From Pyrinomonadaceae bacterium (GTDB taxonomy: Bacteria > Acidobacteriota > Blastocatellia > Pyrinomonadales > Pyrinomonadaceae): DNA of 6,790 nt. The stretch lies in assembly GCA_026786155.1 (NCBI GenBank), contig JAJAYR010000515.1, positions 1 through 6,790 on the forward strand. The letters run 5' to 3'. The notes below the pieces were generated by a model. That model was not told the DNA's origin. It saw only the letters and a list, made by a program, of their open reading frames with translations, and did no database searches. A program made the translations under genes and the position numbers. This document shows positions 6,725 to 6,790 of this stretch, in pieces. The number at the start of each line of letters is the position of its first letter. Within the stretch, counting starts at the first letter, position 1.

Positions 6725-6790
6725 ATGATCAAAGAACAGTTGGATAAATATTTGTTCAGGCAAAACTATTACACCTATACGGTGTTAGAC
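6725..6790 (+). CDS. Start of a probable DUF4123 adaptor protein (partial, runs off the window)
   Basis: Only 22 codons are visible: MIKEQLDKYLFRQ then NYYTYTVLD. The pattern of a short N-terminal helix followed by an aromatic strand ending in VLD fits the beginning of DUF4123 proteins (the T6SS Tap/TEC adaptors), which bind a specific effector and place it on the cognate VgrG. The position directly after vgrG on the same strand is the usual place for such an adaptor. The ATG overlaps the stop of a 9-codon frame (ATGA at 6725-6728), and no other usual start lies in frame after the upstream TGA at 6686-6688. GGA at 6720-6722 is too close to be a good ribosome site. The domain call rests on few residues plus context. 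Confidence 0.55.
   Translation, partial: MIKEQLDKYLFRQNYYTYTVLD

Overview
The window reads left to right on the + strand as a 5'-incomplete DNA primase gene (dnaG), the primary sigma factor gene (rpoD), a type VI secretion spike gene (vgrG), and the first 22 codons of what is probably its DUF4123-type adaptor. The dnaG-rpoD order is the core of the ancestral bacterial macromolecular-synthesis cluster. Base composition is close to balanced. Together with the style of the DnaG, RpoD and VgrG proteins, this suggests a Gram-negative environmental bacterium, perhaps an acidobacterium of the Blastocatellia/Pyrinomonadales type. That placement is an impression, not a search result.

Layout. 1-116: no intact gene. 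Every + strand frame is closed by stops before position 72, and from 72 a DnaG-like frame begins. 117-1622: dnaG without its zinc-binding domain. 1623-1864: a nested inverted repeat with two sets of arms. 1900-1905: a perfect TATAAT. 2069-3799: rpoD, with a possible but doubtful longer start at 1904. 3809-3907: three successive hairpins, the middle one a likely terminator. 3908-4106: no gene, with a weak promoter candidate and a ribosome site for vgrG. 4107-6536: vgrG. 6537-6638: an in-frame continuation of the VgrG C-terminal domain beyond a TAG codon. 6639-6724: an AT-rich gap holding two tiny frames. 6725 to the end: start of the adaptor-like gene.

The first half is housekeeping (replication priming and the primary sigma factor). 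The second half is the start of a vgrG-adaptor-(effector) module. In known T6SS islands the adaptor loads an effector onto the VgrG tip, so an effector gene may follow just outside the window. No T6SS sheath, baseplate or membrane-complex gene is visible here.

The points most worth a second look are the TAG codon that cuts a recognisable C-terminal domain of VgrG 33 codons before a second stop, the missing 5' part of dnaG, and the nested palindrome between dnaG and rpoD. I found no wholly new system. The nearest candidate is the VgrG C-terminal extension with whatever cargo lies downstream.
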